NCBI GenBank assembly: GCA_030248225.1
Contig: JASANE010001401.1
Span: 1-64,000, forward strand
Length of the DNA stretch: 64,000 bases
Origin: Trileptium ribeirensis
Taxonomy: Eukaryota; Nematoda; Enoplea; Enoplida; Thoracostomopsidae
Reading direction: 5' to 3'
The number at the start of each line of letters is the position of its first letter. Positions within the stretch are counted from its first letter, which is position 1. Under the pieces are notes generated by a model. It was not told the DNA's origin and did no database searches. It saw nothing but the letters and a program-made list of their open reading frames with translations. A program made the position numbers and the translations under genes. Positions 11,449 through 26,000 of this stretch are shown here, one piece after another.

Positions 11449-14400
11449 GTAAGTTCAATGCCGTAATTATGTAATACTAAGTAGTGTTGGGTACCGGACG
11501 TCTGACTTGGGCAGGGCACGCCGGCCGGAATAACGTCCGGACGTTCTACAGCCGGCCGGTCAGTCAACAAAAAATCCGGCCGGTGCCCGACACTACTAAG
11601 GCTCAGCCTAATCGTTAGTGCAAGTCTAAGTCGTTAACTCATAAACCGATTACGCTTATTTTACCACTATTCCACTCAGTTCTTGAATGCGGTTCGAATA
11701 GCACATAAAAATACATAAAGATATATTGTTTGAATATCATGTAATCATAAGTTTACATTTTTGGAAATAATCTATTGTGCATTGATGTAGGTGACGCACA
11801 AGTTTTAGAAACAGATAAATCAGACTTGTCGGTAGGAATGTGATCAAACTTGTATGTACAAGTATTAGATACATTTGTAGGTATTGTTGACAGTGGATGT
11901 AAACCAAAAAAAAAATGCCAGGATAATTTTGAACGCGACCGCTGGAGTCCACCTACCATCTGAAATGGTCTCGGGAATTACCACATTTATGCAGCAAAAG
12001 ATGCAAATAAGAATTTGAACTGCATTTGAATTTGATTTTCAAATATAAAATGCTAAGAATTCAGTGGGCTCTTAGAATCTTCCCAACCCAAACTGAAATT
12101 GATCAATTTTGATTAAACAGTGATAATTTTGGTAGAATTTCATTAAGCTCTCGAAACTGATAATTTGTATGAAAATATGTTTAAAAAATTTGGACGAATT
12201 TAGACAATATGTATGAAAAAACTTTGAGTTACTAATTGTCTTACGTCGGCATGTATTTCCAAAAATATTTTCAAAAGTTAAATGTATAGTATTATTCGTA
12301 CCGCATTGACGATCTACGTCTCGAGAAGTAGCGAAATCCCTCAACGACTTAGACTTATACTTAGGCTAAGCAACGCCAAGCGTGAAAAATTTGAAAGCGC
12401 GATTCAAAAAATTTGGGGCATAGTACATTTTGGGACTGTTATACGGGTTCGTGCATCCTGGTTTTATTATAAGTTAATACATACATGCATGCATGACCCA
12501 CTAGCTAGATTTCTGGAGGATCGATCTACATATCCGTCCCTCAGGCATATATATCTCTATATACATAAATATCTACATAATTGATCAACATGGCAAATAT
12601 TTGTAGGACGCCAGACATATTCTAAATATGCATACATGACTGGGATGACCTACATGGCCATCTTCCCTAGGCATATTTCTGAGGGGCACACGCCCCCCCC
12701 TCGTGTTTGCTATAATGGAAAGTTTAGGCTTAGGTTTTTTATATAGATCAATAGTAATTCTTTAATCCGTGAACTGTTTCATCTAATTTTGATATATTAG
12801 ACTCAGCTAGTCAGTATAGTTTGAACAATATAAAAATTAAACATTTATTGAGAAATTTTTTTTCGAAAATTTTGGGAGCCTAGGAGGAACTAAAAAAATC
12901 GATAAAAAATATTGCCATAATGTGGTCAAATGGATATTTTCTGAAATTCCTCGCGAGCTGAGTGTAATGGTACCAAAACTATCGCTGTCTATTCAAAAAC
13001 TGGCAATAGGTATTACGGCTAGTCGGATTTCTTGGAATAACCCGATAACAAACAGCTTATTGCGACCATATAGCGTAAGAAAAACACGCCATACAAAGAT
13101 AACAGACAACTCAAAGTTAACACGCATACAAAATTTTATGCAGGTATAAATCAATATATAATGTACTAGAAAAGTATTTATGCGGCGTTCATGCTATAAT
13201 GTTTCCGCCGTTTGGAACTTTTGTCCCCTATAGTCGCGACCCTACCGTTTAGACATTCAGGGTGAGACCCGTACTGTGGATCAATTGCCGAGGGTGTACG
13301 ACACACCCTTGGCTACTACATTTTTTCTTTACAGAGTCGTACCCAGCTAATGCGGTTTATTAGTCAACTGTGATGTGTAGTTTTTTAATTGTCAGTGTTT
13401 GTATCCAGGCCATATGAACGTTGATGAAATAATGCCGCAGTTGTCAACATAACTGCTAGAAGACACAGTGTGCTTGACACTGTCGAGAAGTGGCAATACC
13501 TCTAGCCTTTGAAAACAATTATAAAAAACATATGGTATATAAGATACCCTGTTGTTGACAGTGTTCCTGACACTATGTGGTGCAAATAGGTTCCAAACGT
13601 TGGAGACATTATAACGTGATTTCCGCATTATACTCAATAAAACATAAATTCCAAACTAGCTTAGAGATGTATAAAGGTGTAATCTACCTTTTGGTAATAT
13701 CCGTTTTCAATTTTGTGATCCCGTATCGTACCATGAGCTGTCACATTTATATAAGGGTAAGACTTTATTAACCCAAAGTCTTTGTCCTGGGTTGGTCTTC
13801 GCGTGCCGATACTGTTCCTATTCTAATTGCTGCGTCAAGTAACCTTACAACGTAGCACCCTTTTGGCTTACTTCTTCGAGGGTGGAAATGATATGATATT
13901 GACTCTTTTTAACATATCTGGCAACTTGTTACATCTCGCTTTCTGGAATTTTTGGCGTATTTAATAAGGGTTTTAGTTTTTTTTACTAATTCACTAATTA
14001 TTAAAATGTTCATGTCTAAAACTATTCTTAGTGCGATATTTCTTGGAGTTCATTCTAGTTCATCGGCTGGTTTGAGCGGTATTATCGTCAATTTTTGCAA
14101 CATGCAAAACTGGATCATTGGGTTTCTTTATGGTATTATAACCTTAAAGTTTTAGCTTAGCACGCTATATTACCAAGCTGCCGCAGTCATGCAAAGGGTT
14201 CATAGTTAATCCGCGTGGATGCAATTACTGCACCGGCGTAGACCTTAGTAAACACATGAAAGAAATGTGATTTACGTATTATCATACCACATTATTGCAC
14301 AGCACTGTTGCTTCTATAGGCATTTTTTCCAAAAGAATCACAATTAGCTCTGGAAATTGCCACGATTGCCTAACTAAAGTTTCTTTAGCCACTGCCGGAG

Positions 14401-17400
14401 GACCTTAATCCCGATGCCATGCGCCTTTACAATGTAATAAGTAACCCAATCGCTTGTAGACCTGTAGTTGATCGTTGTCCCCCTTCTCTTTCCGAACTCG
14501 GACGCTTGTCACATAGCCGCAGAGTTCAGTCGGGACAAAGGATTTGACCTTATATGCGCATTGTTCGAATTTCCCATGGATCTTCATGGATCGCTTCATC
14601 GGTGTCTGCTGGTAGTGCTGTACTAGAAAATCTCACAGCAACACATATCTACTACATTGACTAAGACTAAGAAACCAAACATATGTAAGCACTTTTCATA
14701 TTCAGAACTCATTAGCTATAAAATACTTTGACGTCACCTTCGTCTTTTAAAGGGTGGACACAATGCGGCAAGAACTATGAAGAACAAGAACTCCGTCCCA
14801 AACTTTAAAATATGTAAATTTTTGGACCAATGCTTTGTTGAAAATGTAAAAAAATTAAACCATTTTTAACAAAACACACTTTGCTTTACATAAATTGTAT
14901 AAACAATATCTAAATAATCGTTGTTAATAGGCGAAAATTCTAAACCAATTGATTTTTATCGCAAAATTTTGGTTCTGCACACTGTATATTTTTGAAAAAA
15001 AAACACAAAATCTTAGGAAATTTCACAACTTATGTATTTTTAGCGACAGACAAAGAGAAGCAATGAACAGAATAGGAATGAGTGGAAAAACACAATATTC
15101 CTGAAGAAATTATAACAATTGACAACGTTGGGAACGCCAACAATTTATTATCAACCTTTTATAAAGCATGTGGTGCTCGTGTGGAGTAGTGCTCGTATGA
15201 TATATACATTATAGTATATATTATATCTGTATATATAATACTTATATGTATTTTTTTGGACAATTTTTTTTTTTTATAATTATTTTTTTATATATAATAT
15301 TATTTTATATATATTTATATATATATAAATAATAAATATATATATACTAATACATGTATTTAGTATATATATATATATATCAGTATATATGTAATAATGA
15401 TACAACGTCTACTACCAAATACATTCGATACTTAGTGCACTAAATTACTCGAGAAAGTACGCAACGTTTGTATCCAACGTTGTGCAGAAAAGAATAACTT
15501 ATCTCTAACTATTTTATAGCAAAGTTTTACAGTTGTTCCTTTTAAATTATGGCCAAGCTAATGACACTGACGATCCAAACGATTTTTTTACAGTATTCGT
15601 TCATGTATTATGTCATCTGGCGATTTAATAAATGGGTTTTTATGTCGGTCCCTAGCGGTCAGAGTTTACAATTCAGGTTATTGCCTTATTTCTTTTTAGG
15701 AGTCTTCATTTTTTGCCTTATTTGTTTTTATAACTAACTATGCGGCGTTCACGTTATAATGCCCCAAAGGTTTGGAACCTATGTACTCCACACAGTGTCA
15801 GGCACCCTGTGGACAACTTCCGATGAGTTCTTATAATATTTTTCAAAGTTAGCTAGATTGGGGTATTATATATCATTTTTCTACGGTGTTCATCACACCG
15901 TGTGTTCTTTGTAATTTTATTGACGGTGTACGGCATAATCTCATCAACATGCATATGAAATATCTGAATAGAAATTTCAAGATTTAAAAAGCTTCACAGC
16001 GCAACTGACTAATACACTGCATTAACGTTCACGTTATCTATTACTGTTAATTCGCGCGAAATTGGTAGCTAAGGGAGTGTACGACACCGTAAACAAAAAT
16101 TTTAGTAGCTAGGGTCTGTCGTACACCCTAGTAAATTGATTTACGATATGGGTGTGACTCTGACATTCTATACGGTATAGCTTTAACTTCAGGGGATCAA
16201 AAGTTCGAAATAGCGGGGACATTATAACGTGAGCGCCGCAGGTCCAATAAACAATCAAATGGACTAAATTGTCGCAACAAATAATATTTTATTTTGCTGA
16301 TTAAATCTAATTTTAGTGAGAATAATGTTTATAATCTTTAAATAGATAATAACGTATAAGTAATTGAGCCCATATCACGACTTTTAGGGAGTCTAGCTAA
16401 TGGATTCTTTCTTATGCTGACCGTGGATGTGTACTATTTAGCCTAAACCCCGGTGCAATACCAGGCGTGAAACGGGAGAATATTATGTTCTACAGTATTG
16501 TTCACAGAGCTTCCAGCCAAAGTTTAAAGTGGTATCGGTAATCTTATTGCAGCAATCCCAAATGCTAACTTTACGCCGGAAATAAATAAATAATATTCAG
16601 GCTACAATGTTTTCATATAAATTTGATAACCTTGTTAAATTTTTATTCCTGAAATTTTCGTGTATAAATTTCTGAGTATATATTTTGTGTAAGGCGTTGA
16701 TTGGAACAAACTTCCGCCGCGTCCGTGTGAATTGAGCTTGAAACGTTTGGCTGCGAGACTTGCACACAAATTACTAAGTCATTTTGGGGCCATGGGTCGG
16801 CATCTTAAGGAATCTCGCATAGCAAGCAGGCAACAACACCTTCAAACATACAGTACACGATAGTTTCACGTTACTCTTCCTAAATGTTGGGAAAAGCTGC
16901 CGTCTCAAACTCTTGCCCTACGTCCGCTCTAAGCATTGTTTTTCCAACGATGCAACGTTCGGCACCTAAAGATGATATTGGCCAAAAGGGTTATATAAAT
17001 GACAGCGACAATATAGTTTTAATTATGTTGTTAAATACTGACGAAAAATGGACAGCGAAGTTGTTTCTGCTGCGATTTTTGTCTGGCGGCATCAACAAAA
17101 CTCAGCATGATCTTCAAACCTGAAAAAAAAATTTAACAAAATTTGAAACAGAACAACAGTTATAGCTTTTGTTCACTTAAGGAAGTTTTAAATTTTGTAT
17201 TGACCAAAATTGTGCACTATCTCCACAGCAAATTTTTATACTAATCATATCTAAATTTTAGCTACACTGAGCTTCGTTGATGCCGCCAGACGACGCAGGA
17301 ACGATGACGATCGCAATAATAGTGGCTTGGATCATAACAAGCAACTTTTCTTGCGATCGGAGCAAGCCGAAATTTGGCGTCAACGACAGTCACGTCGACT

Positions 17401-20029
17401 ACACAAGCTACGTCGTCAAGCTGATGCACGTCGCTCACGTCAAATACGTCGACGTGGTCGTCGACAACAACGCAACAACCACGCAGCACCGTCGTACGAC
17501 ACGTTCGTCGCCGGAAGTACGATCGCAAAGGCTGCGACAGCAACGGCGAAGAACGCAGTCGCAAACAGTAGGCGCAGACAATCGCCTTTAGCCCGTCAGC
17601 GAGCAGGAGTGAATTTTAAGCATTTTTTTCGCAATTTTGGCGCTTCGGTCCTCGACGGTATCCTAATTCGTCAACGCGAGGAACAATTTCAGCGCTTGCT
17701 CGATTCACAGGTTCGATATTTTGCCAATGCGGATCCGTCGTACGCTCAGGTGCTCAATCAAATCCCACCCCAATTACTCGATAATATTCACTCCATAGCT
17801 CAGGCCAGCCGTCCTCTAACTGGACGCCCCGTACAAGACGTCCTGAACAAAAACGGACTAAAGTTAGAGGTTGGTCAGCAGCGGAGAAGCTTGCGAAATC
17901 ATGGAGTTGAAGAGTCACAAAATCCAGCGGAAATCCATAAGAACGCGCGATTAATCTCTTCAGACTGGCCGTTCAGTACGGGCCGACACGTGCCAATCGT
18001 TGGACAGTCAGACGTTTCCCAATTCAGTCCTGTTATTCCGATCGTGCAAACCCAAGAATACCAGCAACTTCGTCCGCTACAAAAAATATTGTCCACATTT
18101 ATCGGTCCCGGTGGCATGCTGGGCGATCGAGGCATAATTGGCGCTATTGGGACTCAAATTTCTTCATCTCTGGGCTCTTCGGCTAATGGAGCGGCAGGAT
18201 CGTCAAATGTTAACTTTGATGAAATTTTAATGCCCGTTATCGGTGCTTTGATTGACCGAACCAGCATACGCAACCAGCATCGCTATCAACCTTTGAAAAA
18301 TACTTTAGGCAACGAAAGAAGAAAATTAATTGAATTTCGCGAAGGTAAACCCAAAATTGTATATGTTAACGAAAATAAAGATATACAACCAGAAACACGA
18401 CACAGCGCTAGTACAAAAGAGTTTAACTGGAGCAACTATAAATTTGGATCATTAGAACGACGAAGAAATTTCCCAACTTTCCATAACGGCGATACTGGCC
18501 GAGATTTAGACGCTCAACAACAACAGCCATCGACTACATCCGAGCAAAACCCCACGATTTCGTCACCAGATGACTCGACTGCTTCAACAACTGACGAGAA
18601 TCGAAGTGCGGAAAAACAACGAAGTTACAAAGAGTTGCCAGTCTTTGCCAGTAATTATCGATCGTACCAGAACTGGCAACCAAAGCCAGTCCGACGCCTT
18701 CGCCGTAAACCGCCCAAAAATAAAACTCGGGTCAAAGCCCGAACGAAGGCCCACATGCGTCGTTGGCTTCGCAAGCGGGGCTTCAACGCAGCAGCCCGGC
18801 GTCATTTCATGTCCAGCTTATCGCGACACCAAAATCAAATACATTTTGTCGATCCAAGTGTACAACAAAAATTGGATCGCCTATTCGAGCTATCATCGCT
18901 GAAATCGTTAAAAATAACTCGAAACAACACTCCAGAATGGCTTAATAAGCGAGTTGAAGCTCAAAAAAGCTTAAACCAAATCAGCCAACAACACTCGGAT
19001 CCGCAGGAAAATATAATCTTTACGGGAAGTTTTACGACGCTCGACCAACACAACGTAAATGAAAATGGTAAACGCCAGGTGAATGAAAACGATACCCCGC
19101 GGCAATCGTCGGTGGTTAGAACAAGGATTTTAGAGCCGAAAACTTTGAATTCAGTTTCCAACGACCTTGGTACATCATCTCAATCTGACAGAGCAGCGGA
19201 CAAATCATTCGCTTCGCAACGGCTCCAAAGACTGTCCCAGCCGTTTCGACGACGTAGCTCCAAATTGGCAAACGTTTTTGAGCACAACAATCTATTTCGA
19301 GCAAGACGGGTTAATCCCAGCCTAACCGAAGACACTCAGCATGTGCCAAAATCTAAAACTCGAAAGAATAGCGGCAGGCAAACGAAAAACAGTCGACAAT
19401 CTGCTAGATTTAATTCTAAGCAAAGCCGTTTATACGGCACCTCAAAAGAACCTCGTCTGTTCGCTCAAGCTGTCCTGACAAATCCTGAAACGCCAAGTAT
19501 TAACGAAGGTTTTCTAACCCGCCTTCAAAAGGCAAAACAAATCGAAACTAACAACAACAACATCAACAGAAAAAGCAACAACAAGAGCTCCCGAAGCGTA
19601 ACTACGATAAAACCACGACAGAAATCACTGGTTCGATCACGCGCAACAATCTCTTCCGAAAGCATAGTAAAGACCAAAAGCGCTGCCTCAAACGAAGACA
19701 GTAGCGATGACGACGTCAAATCGAAGCGTAGCCCCAAGTCAGAGCCTCAAAATCAACAATCCAAAGCAACGCAGTTGAACAACACCCTCGCCGCGGTTAC
19801 AGCCCGTGAGCGTAAGCGATCCAAAGAGTTAGCCAATTTAAGGACTCGATCGCATGTATTAGCGGAATGGAAACGTCGTCAAGACCGACAGCAACGAAGC
19901 AACAAAGATAAGCGTCATATTGGAAGCCTTCCTGTTAGTACAGACAACCACGGTATTCGTGGTAACTATGGACAAGTTCAATTAACACCGCTAAGCTACT
20001 ACCTATATTATCAACAACCATTTAGCTGA
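11397..20029 (+). CDS. Predicted secreted, cysteine-free basic protein, form A (exons 11397-11448 and 17262-20029)
   Basis: Product of 939 residues, not recognised. Exon 1 encodes MSSTSLILLVVVLITFC and ends in phase 1 at GTAAGT; the second exon begins after aattttag with two bases that restore the frame and continues ATLSFVDA, giving a good signal peptide with likely cleavage after VDA (about residue 25). The mature part starts with Arg runs (residues 27-30), has a strongly basic stretch at about 62-90, a more hydrophobic, possibly helical part at about 135-200 (VLDGILI, QFQRLLDSQVRYF, NQIPPQLLDNI), a Gly/Ser-rich part near 288-349, then long Arg/Lys/Ser/Gln/Asn-rich probably disordered sequence, ending LSYYLYYQQPFS. 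No cysteine occurs after residue 17. Many dibasic sites suggest processing or nucleic-acid/polyanion binding, but that is inference. AATAAA begins one base after the TGA stop. Confidence 0.8.
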
Positions 20030-23000
20030 AATAAACCGACAGCTAGGACATAAACGCAAATACACAAATCAGTCAAGAACAAAGAAACCTGGTAAGCACA
20101 AGTCACGCGTTCTTGAAATCAAATTGGTACAACCCAGCTAAAGTATCGTCTTGCTTTGGGTGCATTATGGCTATCCAAAGCTATAAAAACGCAATCATGA
20201 CAATGATATTGGAGCAACCGTGAGACCTGGTTCAAATTTGATGCCATATGTTGAATCCCATGACCAGCGAACTCTGTTCCCACATAGTTCCGTAATTAAT
20301 TGGACATCATCTATTCAGTTACCTGAAATATTATTAACAAGACTTGTAGTACTTAACCGAAAACATTCGTAACATTAGTGAAGAGATTTCATTGTGGATT
20401 ACGTTAAAATTGTATATAAACGCGACGATGTCCCTGTTTCGACCAAATAGATTTCAGCTAAGCGTTGGATGAAAAAAAGTATCGATAATTTTCCCAACGT
20501 GACGGTCCATCCAACGCCTTTCTGGCCTCAAACGTGTGAAATTTCAACGTATTATGTAGTTAACTGCTATGGGCTATTAGTTTCTTTGTTTCGTTCCGGC
20601 AATCCCCAAATTTTTCACAGTCTTCCCAAATGTTTCCAACACATTCCCGTGTGTCTTTGGCTCACGGCGGGGCATAAATATGACCCTCTGATGGGCTGGT
20701 CCCATCTGCAGCGAGTAGTTCCTTACCGTTAATTTCGTTTTTAAAACAAAAATATATCTATGAATACAGGTGGGCAATGAAATAAACGGTATTGCATTCC
20801 ATAAATTTGACTGTTATTCAAAACCTATCAATTTTATTATTAACTGACGGATCTCGGATAGTTGTTTTATTTGTAATGATCTCCTTTCATTGTATATATA
20901 ATTATTAGTGTACACATATTTGTTATTCATCCAAGTCAAGCTAAAGGTAAATGCATGATTGGGTCTGATTTCGATGCACAAAGTCTATTTGATCCTTTTA
21001 TACCGGAATTAATTTGTTTATCGTGCAATGTTTAACAAACTCAAGCTTGCGCCAGGGATCGTACTAGGGACGTACGGGTGAAACTTGTTTACTCAAACCA
21101 CTGGGCTATCTGGGAGCTCTTGATCGGTTACTTAAAGAACCTCACAACGAGAGCGAATAATGCGGCGTTTACGTTATAAAGGACCCCCATGTGAAAGTTT
21201 TGTCCACCCTCAGTGTCTCTGCCACTATCAAATATATGGTGTCTTTGACACCATGATGTTTGTGATTGTATTTTCAGATAGCATACATAGGTAGTGTAGT
21301 GTCGATAATAGTATGGTGTAGACCACACCATAAAGTTGATATGGCGTTAGCTACACCATGCTGTTATTTACATGCCTTATATAATGGGATGGTGTCCTTG
21401 ACGCCGTCAGTAATAAACAATCGGTAAGTTTAGCCACTATAATTAAGTTGATGGTGTCTGGTACACCGTCTGTTGCATTCTATAGTGTAGGTATATACCG
21501 TATACCCCAGGATAGTGTGGTCTAGACCATTGTGGTCTAGACCGCTGCATAACAACGCACGTTCAAACGTACGACATACGACAACCCCAGTAAACACAAC
21601 GACTCGCAATGTACGTTCGGTCCATTTGGAAACCTGGATCGTTTGGCTACGAGCCTTGGACGTTAGCCACTGCGCTATCTAAGAGCTGTTGCTCAGCACA
21701 CTAAGAAACAGCACAAAGCGAACAAATAACAACACAAGTTCAAACCACAACAAATTCGATTACTGCGTCGCGTCGCAGTGCACCCTGCTACAAATGTGTG
21801 ACTCTATGCAAGAAAGGGTTAAGCTCAAATTTTTTATAGTAATTAATAATAACTATTACTATTATAGTACAAACATTTATTAAATACTGCTGAAACTTTT
21901 AAAGCTTCTTGGGTGAATTTGAAAGCGTGAACGCAATAAATTTCCTTTTAGCATATAGTTTTAGCCGACCAGAAACAAATAGATATCTTGAAAATGTTTT
22001 AGTTGAAAATTTAGCAAAACATTGCAAAATGTTTGAAAGCATCGTGACTTGCACGATTTTTCTTTATTAATTACAGTCATGTTTTGACCAAAATTTGATC
22101 AAATTTCGAGCTCAAATGAACTAATAGTCAAAGAACCTTTGAACGCTTATTAATTAAGCTTACATATATTTATGTAGTAAAGTCTAAAATTAAAAACATC
22201 CAATTTGAGTGATTTAAACTCTTCTCCAAACACTACTTTGTGTCCGCACTAAAGCTGTTCGGTGTTTCTAACCATATAACGTAAAATGTATTTCAGCTTG
22301 ACTTGTCTTATGTTTTCTTCACATTATGCAGCATTTACGTTATGAAGGACCCCCATATAAAAGTTTTGTCCCCCAATAGTCTACACTATACCATACAGTG
22401 GCATACAGTGCTTGCCTACACTATATAATAAACAGATGATGTATGAAACACCATCACCTTAACTATAGCGTATAGATCTGCCTATTATTTTTTTCCGACG
22501 GTGTCTAGGATACCATGCCTATACACATTACATAAAAAATTCGTAAATAACAGCATGATGTAGCCAACACCAAATGTTTTTTAATTCTATGGTGTAGTCT
22601 ACACCATACCATTATCGACAGTACAGTACATATGTACACTAATCTTAAAATACCACCGTAACCACTATAATGTTCAAGACACCATGTAATCGATGGTGGC
22701 AGAGACACCCAAACGGAGACAAAACTTTAACATGGTGAGTCCTTTATAACGTAAACTCCGCATTATATACTAATAATGACTTTTATGTTTGTATATACTT
22801 TCCTCTAGGCAATATCTAATGAATCGACTAAGACAATGTTTCCATAATGCAAATATATAAATACGAAAAACACTCATCACATTAGTGACGAGAAAAACCC
22901 GGTCCAGTATTGAAAATAGGTTTCCAAAGTCCGTCGGTTCAAAGGGGGGGCAGAGGATGCTCTCAGGCGACAGTCGGAGGGTGTGCGGCGGGTAGGGTAA

Positions 23001-26000
23001 CCAAAATTTTATTTCAGGCTCCACAGTTCTTCCTCTAAATTTTCCCCAGTTTTGCCAATAATTGTATAACAATGTGTCTCCATTTTAGGCTTAGCCTAGC
23101 ACTGAGCTTAATTCTAAACCTAAGATTAGCCTAATACGGCGTTCACGTTATAATGTCACCACTGTTGGGAACTTTTATCTCCCTGTAATCGCGGTCCTAC
23201 AGTATAGACAGGATCACAATCACATCCATACCACAAGTAAGTTCCGGAGGGTACACGACATACTCGTAACACTTAGCTACTGCATTTTTCGTTTGTGGTG
23301 TACCAAACACCTTTAGGTACTATTTTTTTGCGATTTAAAAGTAACCCACGCGGTGCATGATTCAAATATGTTTGTTTTTTGAAAATTATGGTATCTGTAT
23401 CGAGGAAATAATCACGTTGACAATATGGTGTGTCGCATACCGTCAATAAAACTTGAAAGTAGACGCGGTGTCCTTGACATACTCTTAGCTAACTACCTTT
23501 GAAATGTCTTATGAAAATCACGGAGCGTATAAGACATCCTGTTGTCAACGGAGTGCCTGACACTGTACAGGTTGCAAACATTAGGATAAATTAAGCCTGG
23601 GCTCACAACCAAACTTTGAATTTTTGTCCTATAATACTCATGTCAAGTTTTTCCCCTTAAGGAGACTTGACACGATCAATTTCTTGTTGCTCATCGAGAT
23701 TTGCTAGTAGGCGATTAGAAGAAAGGCTAACACTCTGTGACGAGGTTTGGAAGGGGGCCCGAATGACTCCGCTCCATCGGCCTCCCGGGTTATCTACCTG
23801 ATTTTTTTCCAATCGTAGGAGTATGGCAGCGAGGTGTAGAATAAGATTTTGGGAAATTTTATGTCTTTATGTTCTCCCACGTTTCACTTCGACGCTGCCC
23901 TGCCACTACAGTATGACAATTTGTTTTCCAAATAATAATTCAAACAAATTGATTTCGATAAATTTTTTTCGATAGCAAACGTGAAGACGATGTGCTCTTT
24001 AGTTGAACTCGAACAGCTCTGATCCTATATTCCGGGTCAAAATGCCAAGAAATTGATATTTAAGGTTTCTTTTCCAAATCTGGCCATACGAGTACCAGTG
24101 TTTCGCAGCCCATATCTCGCGACACAAGCTTCGTGGAGTTCAGCATGCAGAGTCAACTTATCGAGATCTGCAACCTTGATGGCCATGACTTTTTGCCATA
24201 ACATGCCCTGGCCGCTGTTGGGTCCGAAATTTTTGCTAAACTAGATTATAACAATTAGTTTGACTGAAAAGGCGTTTTTGCCTAAAACGTAATTGATGTA
24301 GTTTTTTGTCTGTATATTTAATATATATTTCTGTAATTTTAACCTTTTTTTTAATCTTGAGTTCAGTTATATTCAATGTGTTTTGTGTACTGTTATCATC
24401 GCTAAACATTTATTCAACCAGCCACGTTAGCCTGGTCGTGGTTACCATCATGGTTTAAAGCTAGCAGCTGGTTTGATTTTAAGTGTAAAATGGTGATCGA
24501 TTTTGACTTTTCCGTATTGAAAACGAGTATTTTTATTTCGGCTCGGGGAGGACCGTTTAAAAACGTGTTGTTCCGGAACTACTATGGCCCTAGTCAATTT
24601 GCCTGGCGCCAAGAATAGTGCTCATAGTATAGGTTACCGAATGTATATAGGGTACACCATAAAATTTCCTTCCTGAAATGGATGCAATTTGTGGTTCTAA
24701 AAACAGGAAAACTCAAAATTGATTGCCAAGTTAAAACAATATTTATTTCATTTTAAGCCAGTTTGTTAGCGACATCTTGTATATACATGGACCGAATTCC
24801 GAGGTTCAACGACGGGAGGTTTAGCCAGGTCTCGGGGGAGGAGAGGTTTCGGCCTGCCAGGGAGTAATTCGGCAGGTGGGGTGGAGGTCGTCTAGTAGGG
24901 GGTGTGCCGCCTTCGGCGCCTATGTGTTCGGGGCTTGTGTGGCGCCGTTAGGAAGAGTTGGACCACCTGTTGGGTGAGTGGTAGTCCATGCCTCGGGAGG
25001 GAAGCCCAGGGTAATAACCCGCTTTCCTCCTATCAGCATCTTGTAGTCGTTTCCGCATAAATACACGTAACTTGGAGCTTGTTTAAGGTATTAAATTAAA
25101 ACCACCCATAACTGATCGTTGTCTAAATTTTTTTAATATTCTAAGGTTCAGCCCATGCTTTATTTTTTGACATCTGTAGTAGGTTTCCGGAAAAAACTCA
25201 CGACGCCCTAAAAATGCCCTGGAGTGCGAAATGAATCGGAACATGTTCGAGCAGTTTAGCATACTCATGAAACCACAATTGATGAAATGCAAAACAACAT
25301 TATATTCAAATGTTTGTTATATATATAAAATATTGAGCAAAGCGGTTGTCTTTCTTTTCAACAGGGCCCTTGCTTGAATATATATACAAAAATTATGTAT
25401 TGTCTTTTAAAAATGTTGCCAAAAATACAACCTCATAGGGACTAAATGGAGGTGACTTCGCTGAGGCGATTTCGATTCCTTCGGCGCGAATCCCTGACCC
25501 CGGTGGAAGCCCAAGAACCTACCCCCTCCCCCACAACCCCGACAACGGCCTAACCACTCCGAGGCTTTGGCGGCAATCTCCATTCCAGCGTCCAAGGCGC
25601 CGCACCTCCCCAGCCCCCCTCCCCGAGATCTCCCCTAGCACCCGGGAACTTTGGTCGGGACTAGTACGTATGAATGTTATGCCCGGCGCTTCTTATAACA
25701 CTTTTGCCACTTCTTATTTTGCAAACTCTCCATTTTAAAATTAACATTTCACTGCCAGCGGGGTCAGCTAATTCTCAAGCAACGACAAAATTATAATAGA
25801 TCACAATCAAACATATATAATTTAAATTAAATTAAGACGGAGCACATATCTGGCCTTCAAATATAGGCGCCGGCACAATTAGCGGTTGCACTTTGCGGAT
25901 AGCTGCTTGGGACAATGTAACCTTTAGGGATGGAAGTAGAATGCATGCTATGCCGTTCTTAATATACTAAGTCCAAACCTTAGTCTTAGTATAAGCTAAG

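Larger units (their letters stand above)
11595..17261 (+). other. Intron 1 of the plus-strand locus (form A)
   Basis: 5.8 kb from donor 11449 to acceptor 17261. Apart from two family-H MITEs and the AT tract, I see no coding sequence. Short open frames at 12282, 12922, 13952, 15549 and 16884 have no recognisable content. Confidence 0.6.

Noticed and set aside
17262..17591. Overlapping frames on both strands within the start of the large exon
   Set aside because: They are shadows of the 900-codon frame, which is supported by the splice acceptor and signal peptide.
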